A stretch of 60,806 nt of DNA from a virus. Under the pieces are notes generated by a model that saw only the letters and a list, made by a program, of their open reading frames with translations, was not told the origin of the DNA and ran no database searches. Each line of letters begins with the position of its first letter. The first letter of the stretch is position 1. The position numbers and the translations under genes are program-made. Shown here piece by piece: positions 7,605 to 14,547 of the stretch. The stretch covers positions 1 to 60,806 of the IMG/VR virus record IMGVR_UViG_3300042894_001153; one strand, written 5' to 3'.

Positions 7605-8275
7605 TTGTACTTAAATTTAATTTTTTTATTTAATGTTTTACTATTTACTTTATTAGTCTTTCCTTTTAAATTATTGGATATTGATGATTCCAAACAACCT
7701 AACTTATTAGAGGCCTCTCTTATAGAATAAAAACTTTCAATAAAATCACCTGTATAATAATCATAACATAGAACAGGAATAGCTGTTATTATTTTTGATT
7801 TATTAGATAGCCTCATTTTAGCTTTAACAGACTCAGGTGTTTTTTTTCCTATTCTTGATTTAGCTATGTTTTCTCTATGCTCTTTTGATTTTATTTTTCC
7901 CTTGTGAGCTAAAGATATTTTATTTTTCCATTCTTCAGTTCTTATCACAGCTTTTAAAGATTTAATTTTCTTTTTTAAAATATTACAAGAAAGTCCTTCA
8001 ACTGTAATCCCTCCTTTTGTTTGATTAATAAGTTGACCATTTTTTAAATCTATTCTTCCATATTTAGAGATAAGCTCTATTTCCAATTCAGAAGCTTGCT
8101 CCTTAGTAAGTCCATTTTTATATATTTCAACTATGCAACCATACTTATCTACTATTCTATTCCACCAAATAGACCTTTGCTTACAATACGCTCTTTTTAA
8201 GTCTCCCATCCCAATATAAAAAATAGAATTATCCGTTTCCTTTTTGTGAAGATATACAACTTTATTGTTTTCCAT
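7601..8275 (-). CDS. GIY-YIG homing endonuclease with NUMOD motifs
   Basis: A 224-residue free-standing endonuclease. The N-terminus has the GIY-YIG signature in the form VVYLHKK...IFYIGMG (residues about 7-24), followed by a family-like ASELEIELISKYG segment with a candidate catalytic Glu. Residues about 118-150 hold two NUMOD3-like helices (LAHKGKIKSKEHRENIAKS and RIGKKTPESVKAKM). Residues about 170-215 form a NUMOD1-like DNA-binding helix (SIREASNKLG...SSISNNLKGK). Such genes are selfish mobile elements that cut sites lacking them. It is more AT- and Lys-rich than its neighbours and interrupts the chaperonin operon, both signs of separate acquisition. It overlaps the groES start by 4 bases. 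Confidence 0.88.
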   Translation of the reverse strand: MENNKVVYLHKKETDNSIFYIGMGDLKRAYCKQRSIWWNRIVDKYGCIVEIYKNGLTKEQASELEIELISKYGRIDLKNGQLINQTKGGITVEGLSCNILKKKIKSLKAVIRTEEWKNKISLAHKGKIKSKEHRENIAKSRIGKKTPESVKAKMRLSNKSKIITAIPVLCYDYYTGDFIESFYSIREASNKLGCLESSISNNLKGKTNKVNSKTLNKKIKFKYK

Positions 8276-8279
8276 TTAG

Positions 8280-8287
8280 CAAAGATA
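8280..8287 (-). promoter_or_regulatory. -7 box directly before the homing endonuclease
   Basis: TATCTTTG on the minus strand ends 5 bases before the ATG at 8275. This suggests a separate, nearly leaderless transcript for the endonuclease and probably groES. Confidence 0.45.
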
Positions 8288-8321
8288 ACATTTTTGTTTG
8301 TATTTTCCTATTGGTTTCATA

Positions 8322-8558
8322 TTACCTAATTATATTAATTTCACCTTCTGTCTCGATTACCACTCGCGCGCCACAACTTAATAATGGCTTTGCATCCACT
8401 CCATCACCACCGTATATTATCCTACTCGGCCCTAATATCTCAACCTCGTTGCAGTAAGTATTCTTCTTGCCCTCCTTTATTGTTATCACAGGTAGGTCAG
8501 TCCCCTTTGATTTGTTGGAACGAATGTGGTGCTGATTTACGTGGATTGATTTTTTCAT
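8322..8558 (-). CDS. Small widespread-type phage protein (78 aa)
   Basis: Begins MKKSIHVNQHHIRSNKSKG and contains VEILGPSRIIYG, LSCGARVVIETEG and a C-terminal INIIR. This arrangement is familiar from small beta-rich phage proteins of unknown function in many tailed phages. It is translationally coupled to the upstream 84-aa gene (4-base overlap) and belongs to the groEL operon. Confidence 0.7.
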   Translation of the reverse strand: MKKSIHVNQHHIRSNKSKGTDLPVITIKEGKKNTYCNEVEILGPSRIIYGGDGVDAKPLLSCGARVVIETEGEINIIR

Positions 8559-8809
8559 AATTCATCGTCAACCCATATCGGGGTCTGTGGCCCAACGTAA
8601 GCATCAAAGATATTGAACTCAGCGTACTCGATAGCCTCGTACCTATTACCTGTCTCCTTTGTGAGTATCTTAATCACCTTCTTTCTTGAGTACACAATCC
8701 TAAAGGTGTCCTGCTCAATTCCTATTATAGCTAAATCCAATCCATCAGCGAATACTAATCCATCCTTAGCGTAATGCTCGTACGTATCGATTATGTTCTG
8801 CTTCTTCAT
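8555..8809 (-). CDS. Hypothetical protein of the groEL operon (84 aa)
   Basis: An acidic 84-residue protein (MKKQNIIDTYEHYAKDGLVF...) with alternating strands and no recognised domain. It overlaps the groEL stop and the following gene's start by 4 bases each, so the three are probably co-translated. A chaperonin-related role cannot be shown. Confidence 0.65.
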   Translation of the reverse strand: MKKQNIIDTYEHYAKDGLVFADGLDLAIIGIEQDTFRIVYSRKKVIKILTKETGNRYEAIEYAEFNIFDAYVGPQTPIWVDDEL

Positions 8810-10401
8810 TCTGCTGAGTAGGTTCTTGCCATTGTGATAATGGCGTTGGTTGATAATATCGTTACTGCCACAGATACTGCGTTCTGAAGCGCACTTTTAG
8901 TTACCTTTAACGGGTCTATTACACCAAGCTCATACATATCTCCCCACACGTTGTTCTTCACATCAAGACCGTAGCTGTAATTCATATTAGCCATAACGAT
9001 ATCCTTTAATCCTGCGTTTCTCAAGATTTGATTCATCGGTGATGCTAATGCCTCGGCAAGTATCTTATCTGCAATAGATTGCTCACTTGTGTTTTTAGAT
9101 AGTATCTTAATAGCTTCTTTAAACAATGCAACTCCACCACCTGGGAGTATACCCTCCTCAAGTGCAGACCTCACAGCACAAACTGCATCATCCACTCTAT
9201 CGTAAAGCTCCTTCTGCTCTAAGTCTGTATTTCCACCTACGTAGATTACACCTACTCCACCTGATAAAGATGCAATCCTTGACAAAATAAATTCCTTATC
9301 AGCTTTCTTCTTAGAAATCCTGTGTGCAGACCATAACTGATTTACACGCTCTGTAATGGCTTCATTATTCTTTATGGACTTATCCCTTACCACGATGGTA
9401 GAATCCTTCTCTACGATGACTTTCTGTGCGTGTCCGAGGTCGTCTACGGTCATTATGCTAAGGTCGTCTCCTGTCTTCTCTGAGAAGTAGGTTGCTCCAA
9501 CCGTTAGTGCAATGTCCTGCATCAGCTCGTGCTGCTTGTAACCGAAGTTCGGTGGCTGTATCGCACATATCTTCAATCCGTTCTTCATCACGTTGGCAGC
9601 CAACGTATTTATCACGTTCTGAGAACACGGTGCTATAATAAGCAACTTCTTACCCTCGTTTATAATTGGTTTAAGTACGTTCTCAATGGTAAGTAAATTA
9701 TTTATCTCTGCATCACTCACAAGTACGTACGTGTCTTCAAAGACACAATCGTCCTTCTCGTGGTCTGTGACAAACAGGTTTGACATATACCCTCTGTCTA
9801 TCTTTAATCCATTGGTGGTCTCGTAGTACGTCTCAGAGGTCTGTGAGTTCGCTATCGTTACAATACCGTTCTTGCCAACTTTCTTGTACACGTCACTTAT
9901 GGTCTTACCCAAAGCTACGTCGTTGTTCGCTGAGATAATCGCAACATTCGCTAAGGTCGCATTTGATACCTTCCTTGAGTTTGCCTTTAGGCTATCAACC
10001 ACACCATTAGTTACAGTTACCATATCCCTTAACACTTGAGTCTTGTTCACACCATCAACGATGTACTTAAAGCCTGCTTTTACCAAGGCCTCGGTCAATA
10101 CTATCGCAGTGGTCGTGCCATCGCCTGCCGATGTCGCAGTCCTGTCTGCTGCCTCCTTCATCATCCTTACAGCCAAGTTTTCAATTGGGTCTAATAACTC
10201 AATCGACCTCGCAACAGTTACACCATCCTTAGTAACAGTAATTCCGTGTGTGTGATGTGGTGACTCTATTAGCACGGTCTGTCCACTTGGGCCAAGAGTT
10301 GACTTTACAGCCTTTGAGATTGTCTCTATACCCTTGAATAACTTTTCTCTTCCTTCCTCATCGAACTTGATGTCCTTTGGTGAGTATCCTAAATTTGACA
10401 T
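8806..10401 (-). CDS. groEL: Phage-encoded GroEL chaperonin
   Basis: A 531-residue group I chaperonin that would fold phage proteins in an ATP-driven barrel with the GroES lid encoded downstream. The ATP site is intact: TLGPSGQ (residues 35-41), VTKDGVTVAR (56-65) and AGDGTTTA (92-99), with the essential Asp in each of the last two. A conserved RVDDAVCAVRSALEEG segment holding the Asp equivalent to the ATP-hydrolysing residue, then GGGVAL, lies at about 395-425. It lacks the Gly-Met-rich tail of host GroEL and is about 15 residues shorter. Divergence in the apical domain (about 190-370) may adapt it to virion substrates. It heads an operon ending in groES. One copy of the genome-wide palindrome lies within it (9731-9746). 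Confidence 0.95.
   Translation of the reverse strand: MSNLGYSPKDIKFDEEGREKLFKGIETISKAVKSTLGPSGQTVLIESPHHTHGITVTKDGVTVARSIELLDPIENLAVRMMKEAADRTATSAGDGTTTAIVLTEALVKAGFKYIVDGVNKTQVLRDMVTVTNGVVDSLKANSRKVSNATLANVAIISANNDVALGKTISDVYKKVGKNGIVTIANSQTSETYYETTNGLKIDRGYMSNLFVTDHEKDDCVFEDTYVLVSDAEINNLLTIENVLKPIINEGKKLLIIAPCSQNVINTLAANVMKNGLKICAIQPPNFGYKQHELMQDIALTVGATYFSEKTGDDLSIMTVDDLGHAQKVIVEKDSTIVVRDKSIKNNEAITERVNQLWSAHRISKKKADKEFILSRIASLSGGVGVIYVGGNTDLEQKELYDRVDDAVCAVRSALEEGILPGGGVALFKEAIKILSKNTSEQSIADKILAEALASPMNQILRNAGLKDIVMANMNYSYGLDVKNNVWGDMYELGVIDPLKVTKSALQNAVSVAVTILSTNAIITMARTYSAE
9731..9746. repeat. Dispersed palindrome, copy 1 (inside groEL)
   Basis: GTGTCTTCAAAGACAC. It is read on the minus strand in the frame giving CVFEDT. 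Confidence 0.85.
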
Positions 10402-10421
10402 ATGATTGAATTATAATTAGG

Positions 10422-10429
10422 CAAAGATA
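10422..10429 (-). promoter_or_regulatory. groEL promoter -7 box
   Basis: TATCTTTG on the minus strand, 20 bases before the groEL ATG at 10401. It is the probable start of the leftward chaperonin transcript. Confidence 0.5.
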
Positions 10430-10484
10430 CAAACCTTTTCATATTATAAAAAAGAAAAAAGCTAAATGTCAGAATGCAGTTTTG

Positions 10485-10600
10485 CACCTTTCCTATTCTC
10501 TCTATATTAAATTATCTATTTATATATTATTTTTTTGAATAGAATTTGACTTTAAAATCAACATTTTCAACACTACTATTAATAATCAATTAGTTAACTA
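10485..10600 (+). promoter_or_regulatory. Leader-like element, copy A
   Basis: The order of blocks is TTTTGCACC, a pyrimidine-rich stretch, a long AT run, AACATTTTCAACACTA (10560-10575) and an AATCAATTAGTTA segment. It recurs in the same order before the primase-helicase gene (22783-22905). Here no open frame follows on the plus strand before the hairpin at 10701. It could be the 5' part of a small RNA ending at that hairpin, or a protein-binding/origin element. Confidence 0.5.
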
Positions 10601-10700
10601 TATGGAATTAACATAAACAGGCCACGATTACTACACAAAAAGTGTCGAAAGTATATACAATTATACGAGAATGATACTGTTCAAAAAATGTACAATTTAA

Positions 10701-10725
10701 AAAGAGGGGTAATCAGCCCCTCTTT
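10701..10725. terminator. Strong hairpin terminator
   Basis: AAAGAGGGG (10701-10709) pairs perfectly with CCCCTCTTT (10717-10725) around a 7-base loop. On the minus strand the stem is followed by a T-run, so it should end the short transcript from 10944. It may also end a plus-strand RNA from 10.5 kb. The 10430-10760 stretch holds no gene that I can see. Confidence 0.8.
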
Positions 10726-10761
10726 AAGAAAACATAAAATATAACCCAATTCAAAAATCGT

Positions 10762-10944
10762 CTAATCTTCTAAGCCAAGTATCTTCATTTTTACCTCAGC
10801 TCGTACATAAGCTTCCTCCATCATAGAGATTTTTTTCTCTCTCTTAATCATCTGCTTTGCATCAATTGCTTGTTGTAATCCTGTTACACCCATAGGTCTA
10901 TTATCAGGCTTTCTTTCACTTGAACCCATTAATCCTTTTTTCAT
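10762..10944 (-). CDS. Hypothetical protein (60 aa)
   Basis: A basic, helical 60-residue protein starting MKKGLMGSSERKPDNRPMG, with a KQMIKREKKISMMEEAYVR helix. It has its own TACCTTTG box and a terminator directly downstream, so it is a single-gene unit at the start of the leftward block. No family recognised. Confidence 0.55.
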   Translation of the reverse strand: MKKGLMGSSERKPDNRPMGVTGLQQAIDAKQMIKREKKISMMEEAYVRAEVKMKILGLED

Positions 10945-10948
10945 TTAA

Positions 10949-10956
10949 CAAAGGTA
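10949..10956 (-). promoter_or_regulatory. -7 box of the 60-aa gene
   Basis: TACCTTTG on the minus strand, 4 bases upstream of the ATG at 10944. Confidence 0.4.
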
Positions 10957-11094
10957 ATACTTTTTTTCAGATAATCATAGTGTTTGGATACCCCATAGCG
11001 CTGTGGAAGCCGACCCGATTTGGAAAGTCATTTTATTTTTAGGGGTGGGGGTGCTGATTACCTTGCCCCTTGTCTGATTTTTTGGCTTTTTGCT

Positions 11095-11170
11095 ACACGT
11101 GTGCGTGTGTGTACGTGTGTGTGTACGTGTGTATGTGTGTGCGTTATGCGTGTGTGTGTGCGTGTGCGCA
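11095..11170. repeat. Alternating purine-pyrimidine (TG/CG) tract
   Basis: About 76 bases consist almost only of TG, CG and a few AC/AT steps. This can adopt Z-DNA and is very unusual in an AT-rich phage. It sits in the divergent non-coding region. Confidence 0.9.
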
Positions 11171-11346
11171 GTTCCTTTTGCTTGCTGTATGGTGTGTGTC
11201 CTTGTCTATTTACTGAGAGACAATATTTTTTATTCAATTGTATTGCATTCTATTTGTGCTGTAATTTTTACCTGATGCATTACCAGTATGCGCATATTTT
11301 CTTGTAACTGATTGATTCTCATTCAAAATGTCGGTTTTATTACCTA

Positions 11347-11399
11347 TTTGCGCTGTCTTAATTATTCGCTCACGTGTTTACTCACTTTGCGCTGTCTTA
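11347..11399. repeat. Two 14-base direct repeats
   Basis: TTTGCGCTGTCTTA occurs at 11347-11360 and 11386-11399, starts 39 bases apart, with CACGTG between. It is iteron-like in layout, but two copies only. Confidence 0.8.
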
Positions 11400-11473
11400 T
11401 TTGACATAATTTTTAATACTTTTTTCTCTCCTTTGCCGATTTTAAGAATATTTGCACCAAAAATTTATACTTT

Positions 11474-11489
11474 GTGTCCTTGAAGACAC
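11474..11489. repeat. Dispersed palindrome, copy 2 (non-coding)
   Basis: GTGTCCTTGAAGACAC. The flanks extend it by one further pair (T/A). Confidence 0.85.
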
Positions 11490-11676
11490 AGTCATATCAA
11501 CAGTCTTCACGTCTTGCACTATCCCTATCCCTTGCTATCACTACATAAACGAAAGATGGTGAACATCGAAATCACATAAAAACATTCTTTTTTAATTTTT
11601 TTTTAAAATCTTTCTCGCTCATTATCAGCAAGTTACAGCTGAAAATCACTTTTTTTTAAAAATATTTTTTTACCTA

Positions 11677-11707
11677 TTGTTTATGTCATATGAATACCCC
11701 ATCTTTG
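11677..11707 (+). promoter_or_regulatory. First rightward early promoter
   Basis: TTG at 11677-11679 and CATCTTTG at 11700-11707 are separated by 20 bases, the spacing seen at the promoters near 15.3 and 19.2 kb. The ATG of the first early gene is 83 bases further on. Confidence 0.6.
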
Positions 11708-11789
11708 TATTGTTGAATTAGACGAAAAATAAACGAGACATATACTACATATATACTACATATAACATAAACAATTAATAATCAATCAA

Positions 11790-12419
11790 ATGGAACAATT
11801 ACTAACAATCGAACAAAACTTTCTAAGTTTACCAACATCTAAGATGGGATTCAACCTTACTGAAGTTAACAAGGCAAAACGCCTAATTACAAATGCGCAA
11901 AAATCGAAGTTTGCACACACTATGCATTTAGCATCTTGCATCAAAACAGCTGTGGAGTATTTCGAGTCACCACAATGCCAAGCATTAATGCAGACTGAAG
12001 GTATATCTTGGAACAAGGAGGATTTAGGCATCAAGGTATTCGGATATCAAAAAAGCTATTTTCATAAATTGCTTAGGGCATCCAAGGTGAGTGAGCAAAT
12101 ATTGACTGCATACAACAGCAAATGTGACGAGATAGCAGATGCCGAGCGCAGTATTGCAGGACTGCTTGAATTTAGCAAGAACGTGAATGTAGAGGTGAGC
12201 GCAGATGCAACAGCAGAGGAGATTGAAGAAGCAACAGCAGAGGCAATTGAGAGTGCATCAATAGAGAGAACACCGACCATTTTCACAATGTCCTTTAAAA
12301 ATCCAAACGGATGCAATGTAGCTGTAAGGATTGATGCTGACGGCAAATTGAGTACTACCAACAGCACTGAGGATATTATGAACGCAATTGCTTTCCTACA
12401 AGCACAATTGACAGCCTAA
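11790..12419 (+). CDS. First early gene, unknown function (209 aa)
   Basis: A 209-residue, mostly helical protein. The N-terminal half (MEQLLTIEQNFLSLP..., with NAQKSKFAHTMHLASCIKTA) looks like a helical DNA-binding or regulatory domain, and YQKSYFHKLLRASKV resembles a helix-turn-helix. A run of Ala/Glu-rich sequence (about 135-155) then links to a beta-type C-terminal domain (TIFTMSFKNPNGCNVAVRID). It is the first gene behind the first rightward promoter, so it may be an early regulator or host-takeover protein. Not recognised as a named family. Confidence 0.65.
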   Translation: MEQLLTIEQNFLSLPTSKMGFNLTEVNKAKRLITNAQKSKFAHTMHLASCIKTAVEYFESPQCQALMQTEGISWNKEDLGIKVFGYQKSYFHKLLRASKVSEQILTAYNSKCDEIADAERSIAGLLEFSKNVNVEVSADATAEEIEEATAEAIESASIERTPTIFTMSFKNPNGCNVAVRIDADGKLSTTNSTEDIMNAIAFLQAQLTA

Positions 12420-12424
12420 AAATT

Positions 12425-12440
12425 GTGTCTTCAAGGACAC
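12425..12440. repeat. Dispersed palindrome, copy 3 (after a stop codon)
   Basis: GTGTCTTCAAGGACAC begins 6 bases after the stop of the first early gene. A GTG here could open the next frame, but the ATG at 12518 is the better start. Confidence 0.85.
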
Positions 12441-12517
12441 AAACCAAACAGCAGAGTATGGTATCCAAGGATGTTCGATTCGTCCTCTCTGCTCCACAAA
12501 AAATCAAAAAAAATCAT

Positions 12518-13417
12518 ATGGCAACAAAAACCAAAAAAATCGAAGAGTTAGTTTACACTACGGATGGCAATTCAGAAAGAGGCGAAGTACAGCACTATCA
12601 TCGTAAACCACACCCGAGGGAACTGCAAATTGGTGCAAAGCACACCGACATAGCACAGCTAAAGCCAAACCAAAAGCAAAACCTAATCAAGTTTGCCAAT
12701 GGGGACTACAGCTCAAAGTTCACCATCGGTTTTGAGGTCGAGAAAAACAGCCTATCAAGGGGCGCAGTCAAAGAGTATCCATTGTTTTGTGGATTCGAGC
12801 GTGATGGTAGCTGTGGTTACGAGGCAGTGACGAACATTTTGCCTTTGCTTCCATCGGGTAAATGGAGAAACAAAGTTTTCTCAATGATGGTAGATGCAAA
12901 GCGCATCATCGAAGACCAATACAGCCCATCTGATAGGAGATGTGGAGGTCATTGCACCATAGCTGTGGAGGGGATGGATGGTAGAGAGATAATGGAGATG
13001 GTAAGAAAGAATTGTGGTGTTATATGGGCAATGTTCAGAAATAGACTAAGCAATAGTTACTGCTCTCATAACCAAAGACTCATTACGGATTATGACCATA
13101 CACGTGATGGTAGCAGATACCATACAGCCTTAATCAAAGGCAATTGCTTAGAGTTTAGGCTTATTGCAAGGTTTCAATCGGTTAAACAAATGATGCGTAG
13201 GTATGAATTGTTTTATGAATTGGTAAACTTTAGTGTAAACAAGCCAAACGGAAAGTTCAAGGAGTTTTTGAAGATAGTAAAACCAATTGTACTATCTATG
13301 TATGAGGGTGATGTGGCAAAGACTGAAGAGATAATGACCTTATCGGTTAAGATGCAAGATTACATCAACGATGGTACTAACTGCGACGAAATCAGAGAGT
13401 TCGTGAGAGGTTGGTAG
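12518..13417 (+). CDS. Amidoligase (glutamine-synthetase-like fold)
   Basis: Starting at the ATG at 12518 it encodes 299 residues. Motifs typical of phage and bacterial amidoligases (Amidoligase_2-type, distant relatives of glutamine synthetase and glutamate-cysteine ligase) appear in order: GFEVE with two acidic metal ligands (71-75), RDGSCGYEAVT (95-105), CGGHCTIAV (142-150), an Arg-rich segment FRNRLSNSYC, and LEFRLIARFQS near residue 220 followed by a helix. Family members use ATP to form amide or peptide bonds. The substrate is unknown: a peptide tag, a nucleotide or the cell wall are possible. The GGHxH motif of relatives is GGHCT here. It shares the early block with a fused amidotransferase-cyclotransferase gene (15341-16426), a pairing reported for this family. 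The last base of the stop codon is the first base of a dispersed palindrome. Confidence 0.8.
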   Translation: MATKTKKIEELVYTTDGNSERGEVQHYHRKPHPRELQIGAKHTDIAQLKPNQKQNLIKFANGDYSSKFTIGFEVEKNSLSRGAVKEYPLFCGFERDGSCGYEAVTNILPLLPSGKWRNKVFSMMVDAKRIIEDQYSPSDRRCGGHCTIAVEGMDGREIMEMVRKNCGVIWAMFRNRLSNSYCSHNQRLITDYDHTRDGSRYHTALIKGNCLEFRLIARFQSVKQMMRRYELFYELVNFSVNKPNGKFKEFLKIVKPIVLSMYEGDVAKTEEIMTLSVKMQDYINDGTNCDEIREFVRGW

Positions 13418-13432
13418 TGTCTTCAAAGACAC
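13417..13432. repeat. Dispersed palindrome, copy 4 (on a stop codon)
   Basis: GTGTCTTCAAAGACAC. Its first G is the last base of the amidoligase TAG stop. Confidence 0.85.
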
Positions 13433-13433
13433 A

Positions 13434-13479
13434 AGCAAGGTTTGGAAGTTAATGTTGGGTTCGAGTCCCTTCCCTTGCT
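13434..13479 (+). other. Mini tRNA-like structure (acceptor stem plus T arm only)
   Basis: AGCAAGG (13434-13440) pairs with CCTTGCT (13473-13479) as a 7-bp acceptor-like stem. Between them is a T-loop-like GGGTTCGAGTCCC (13457-13469) with only 3 stem pairs. D and anticodon arms are missing; the whole is 46 nt. It may be a tRNA remnant, a recombination target or a tRNA mimic. It follows copy 4 of the palindrome and precedes a gene. Confidence 0.4.
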
Positions 13480-13497
13480 CTAATTTAATATAATAAA

Positions 13498-13815
13498 ATG
13501 GATACGTTAAACAAACAACAAATCGAAAATGTACTTAATGCCTACAAACAAATGGCTGAGAGTATAAGGTTATCAGACAATGAGACAGCACTTGCAATGT
13601 GCGATGCAAACTTTATGGATTTAGACATCGATAGGTATTGCAAAAAGGTTATGGGCTTGAACATAAACTTACTTGACATCGATGCAATCATCTTTGGTAG
13701 GGCTTATCACCTATATCCTACACCATACGGAATGGTTAATAGGTATAACAAGCATCCTTACGATGCATTGGTAGACAGAATCGTAATTTTAACAAAATAT
13801 TTAAACCAACAATAA
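13498..13815 (+). CDS. Hypothetical early protein (105 aa)
   Basis: A 105-residue helical protein (MDTLNKQQIENVLNAYKQMA...) with no known motif. It is followed one base later by a small membrane protein gene. The clean start, length and tight spacing support a real gene. Confidence 0.65.
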   Translation: MDTLNKQQIENVLNAYKQMAESIRLSDNETALAMCDANFMDLDIDRYCKKVMGLNINLLDIDAIIFGRAYHLYPTPYGMVNRYNKHPYDALVDRIVILTKYLNQQ

Positions 13816-13816
13816 T

Positions 13817-13969
13817 ATGAGAACTATCATCTTTACTTTAGCATCTTTCGTCGGTCTTTGGATGGTCTTCCAAGGCTTAGCGCATCAAAACGGACTAATG
13901 ATTATGGGCGCATTGCTTGTATTCTTTTCATCCTTACTTTTACTTTGGGCAGAAACAAAAAACAAATGA
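13817..13969 (+). CDS. Small two-helix membrane protein (50 aa)
   Basis: ATG 13817 to TGA 13969 encodes MRTIIFTLASFVGLWMVFQG and a second hydrophobic stretch (LMIMGALLVFFSSLLLLW) before a KNK tail. The stop overlaps the next ATG (ATGA). It is probably an inner-membrane protein. It could act in superinfection exclusion or host membrane modification; this is only inferred. Confidence 0.65.
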   Translation: MRTIIFTLASFVGLWMVFQGLAHQNGLMIMGALLVFFSSLLLLWAETKNK

Positions 13970-14340
13970 ACAATAAAAACATCAAGTTCTTTGAGATTGA
14001 GTACAATTACAAAGACAATCCGACAGCAGAAAAAAGGACAGCACTTGTAACCGATGCCGAGTACAGCAAGAAAGTATTTATGGACATCGATGATGAAATC
14101 TTCCACTACGATATGGACGAGGACTACCTGAAGGTATTGGTCGAGTTAGGTGGCAGTACGTTTAACGATTTCATAGTCTACAGCTACAAAGCAATCGAGA
14201 GTGTCCTTGAAGACACAAAGGAAGATAGAATGTACACCGAGATAGAGATGCGATTAGCATTTACGATGGGTAGTCTTCATCAAGTGACGGGAGTTAGTTC
14301 TATCGAGGAGGTATTAGAGAAATTAAATAAAAATATATGA
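13966..14340 (+). CDS. Hypothetical acidic protein (124 aa)
   Basis: The start at 13966 (MNNKNIKFFEIEYNYKDN) is chosen because it overlaps the upstream stop; the longer frame from 13858 runs through the membrane gene. The protein is acidic with a DIDDEIFHYDMDEDYL segment and no known domain. The palindrome copy at 14201 is read in frame as SVLEDTK. Confidence 0.65.
   Translation: MNNKNIKFFEIEYNYKDNPTAEKRTALVTDAEYSKKVFMDIDDEIFHYDMDEDYLKVLVELGGSTFNDFIVYSYKAIESVLEDTKEDRMYTEIEMRLAFTMGSLHQVTGVSSIEEVLEKLNKNI
14201..14216. repeat. Dispersed palindrome, copy 5 (in gene)
   Basis: GTGTCCTTGAAGACAC, translated as VLEDT. Confidence 0.85.
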
Positions 14341-14546
14341 ACAAAATAAATTTTGGCAAGGTTGTGACGATAGTTACAACAGCCGTAGCACTAATGATTT
14401 CAACAAGAGCAATCTTGAGCATCATCAAGGACATCGTATGCAATGAGCATTCATTCTTGGGCATTGCCCATAGGTTGACAATCATTTTCATCATCGCATC
14501 GTTAACATTTTTAGCAATTAAATTCCTAACCTATGAGGACAAGTAG
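14337..14546 (+). CDS. Small membrane protein (69 aa)
   Basis: Two hydrophobic segments (VVTIVTTAVALMIS at about 9-22; LTIIFIIASLTFLAIKFL at about 47-64) flank a short loop with a Cys. It overlaps the previous stop by 4 bases. Function unknown. Confidence 0.6.
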   Translation: MNKINFGKVVTIVTTAVALMISTRAILSIIKDIVCNEHSFLGIAHRLTIIFIIASLTFLAIKFLTYEDK

Positions 14547-14547
14547 T

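Larger units (their letters stand above)
10957..11789. other. Long non-coding divergence region, candidate origin/control region
   Basis: About 830 bases without a convincing gene lie between the leftward and rightward transcription blocks. The region holds a G-rich stretch (about 11038-11055), a TG/CG alternating tract, a 14-base direct repeat (TTTGCGCTGTCTTA at 11347-11360 and 11386-11399), one dispersed palindrome, A/T runs and the first rightward promoter. The 95-codon frame at 11020-11307 is only the Cys/Val translation of the TG tract. Repeats, base bias and the strand switch make this the best place to look for a replication origin. Confidence 0.5.

Noticed and set aside
11020-11307. 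95-codon plus-strand frame in the divergence region
   Set aside because: Its sequence is mostly the Cys/Val translation of the TG/CG tract; no start signal and no domain.
12425-12517. GTG start at 12425 for the amidoligase gene
   Set aside because: The GTG is part of a dispersed palindrome, and the 31 extra residues look unlike the family; ATG at 12518 fits better.
13858-13965. Upstream start for the 124-aa gene
   Set aside because: It would read through the small membrane protein gene in another frame; the overlapping ATGA at 13966 is the usual pattern here.
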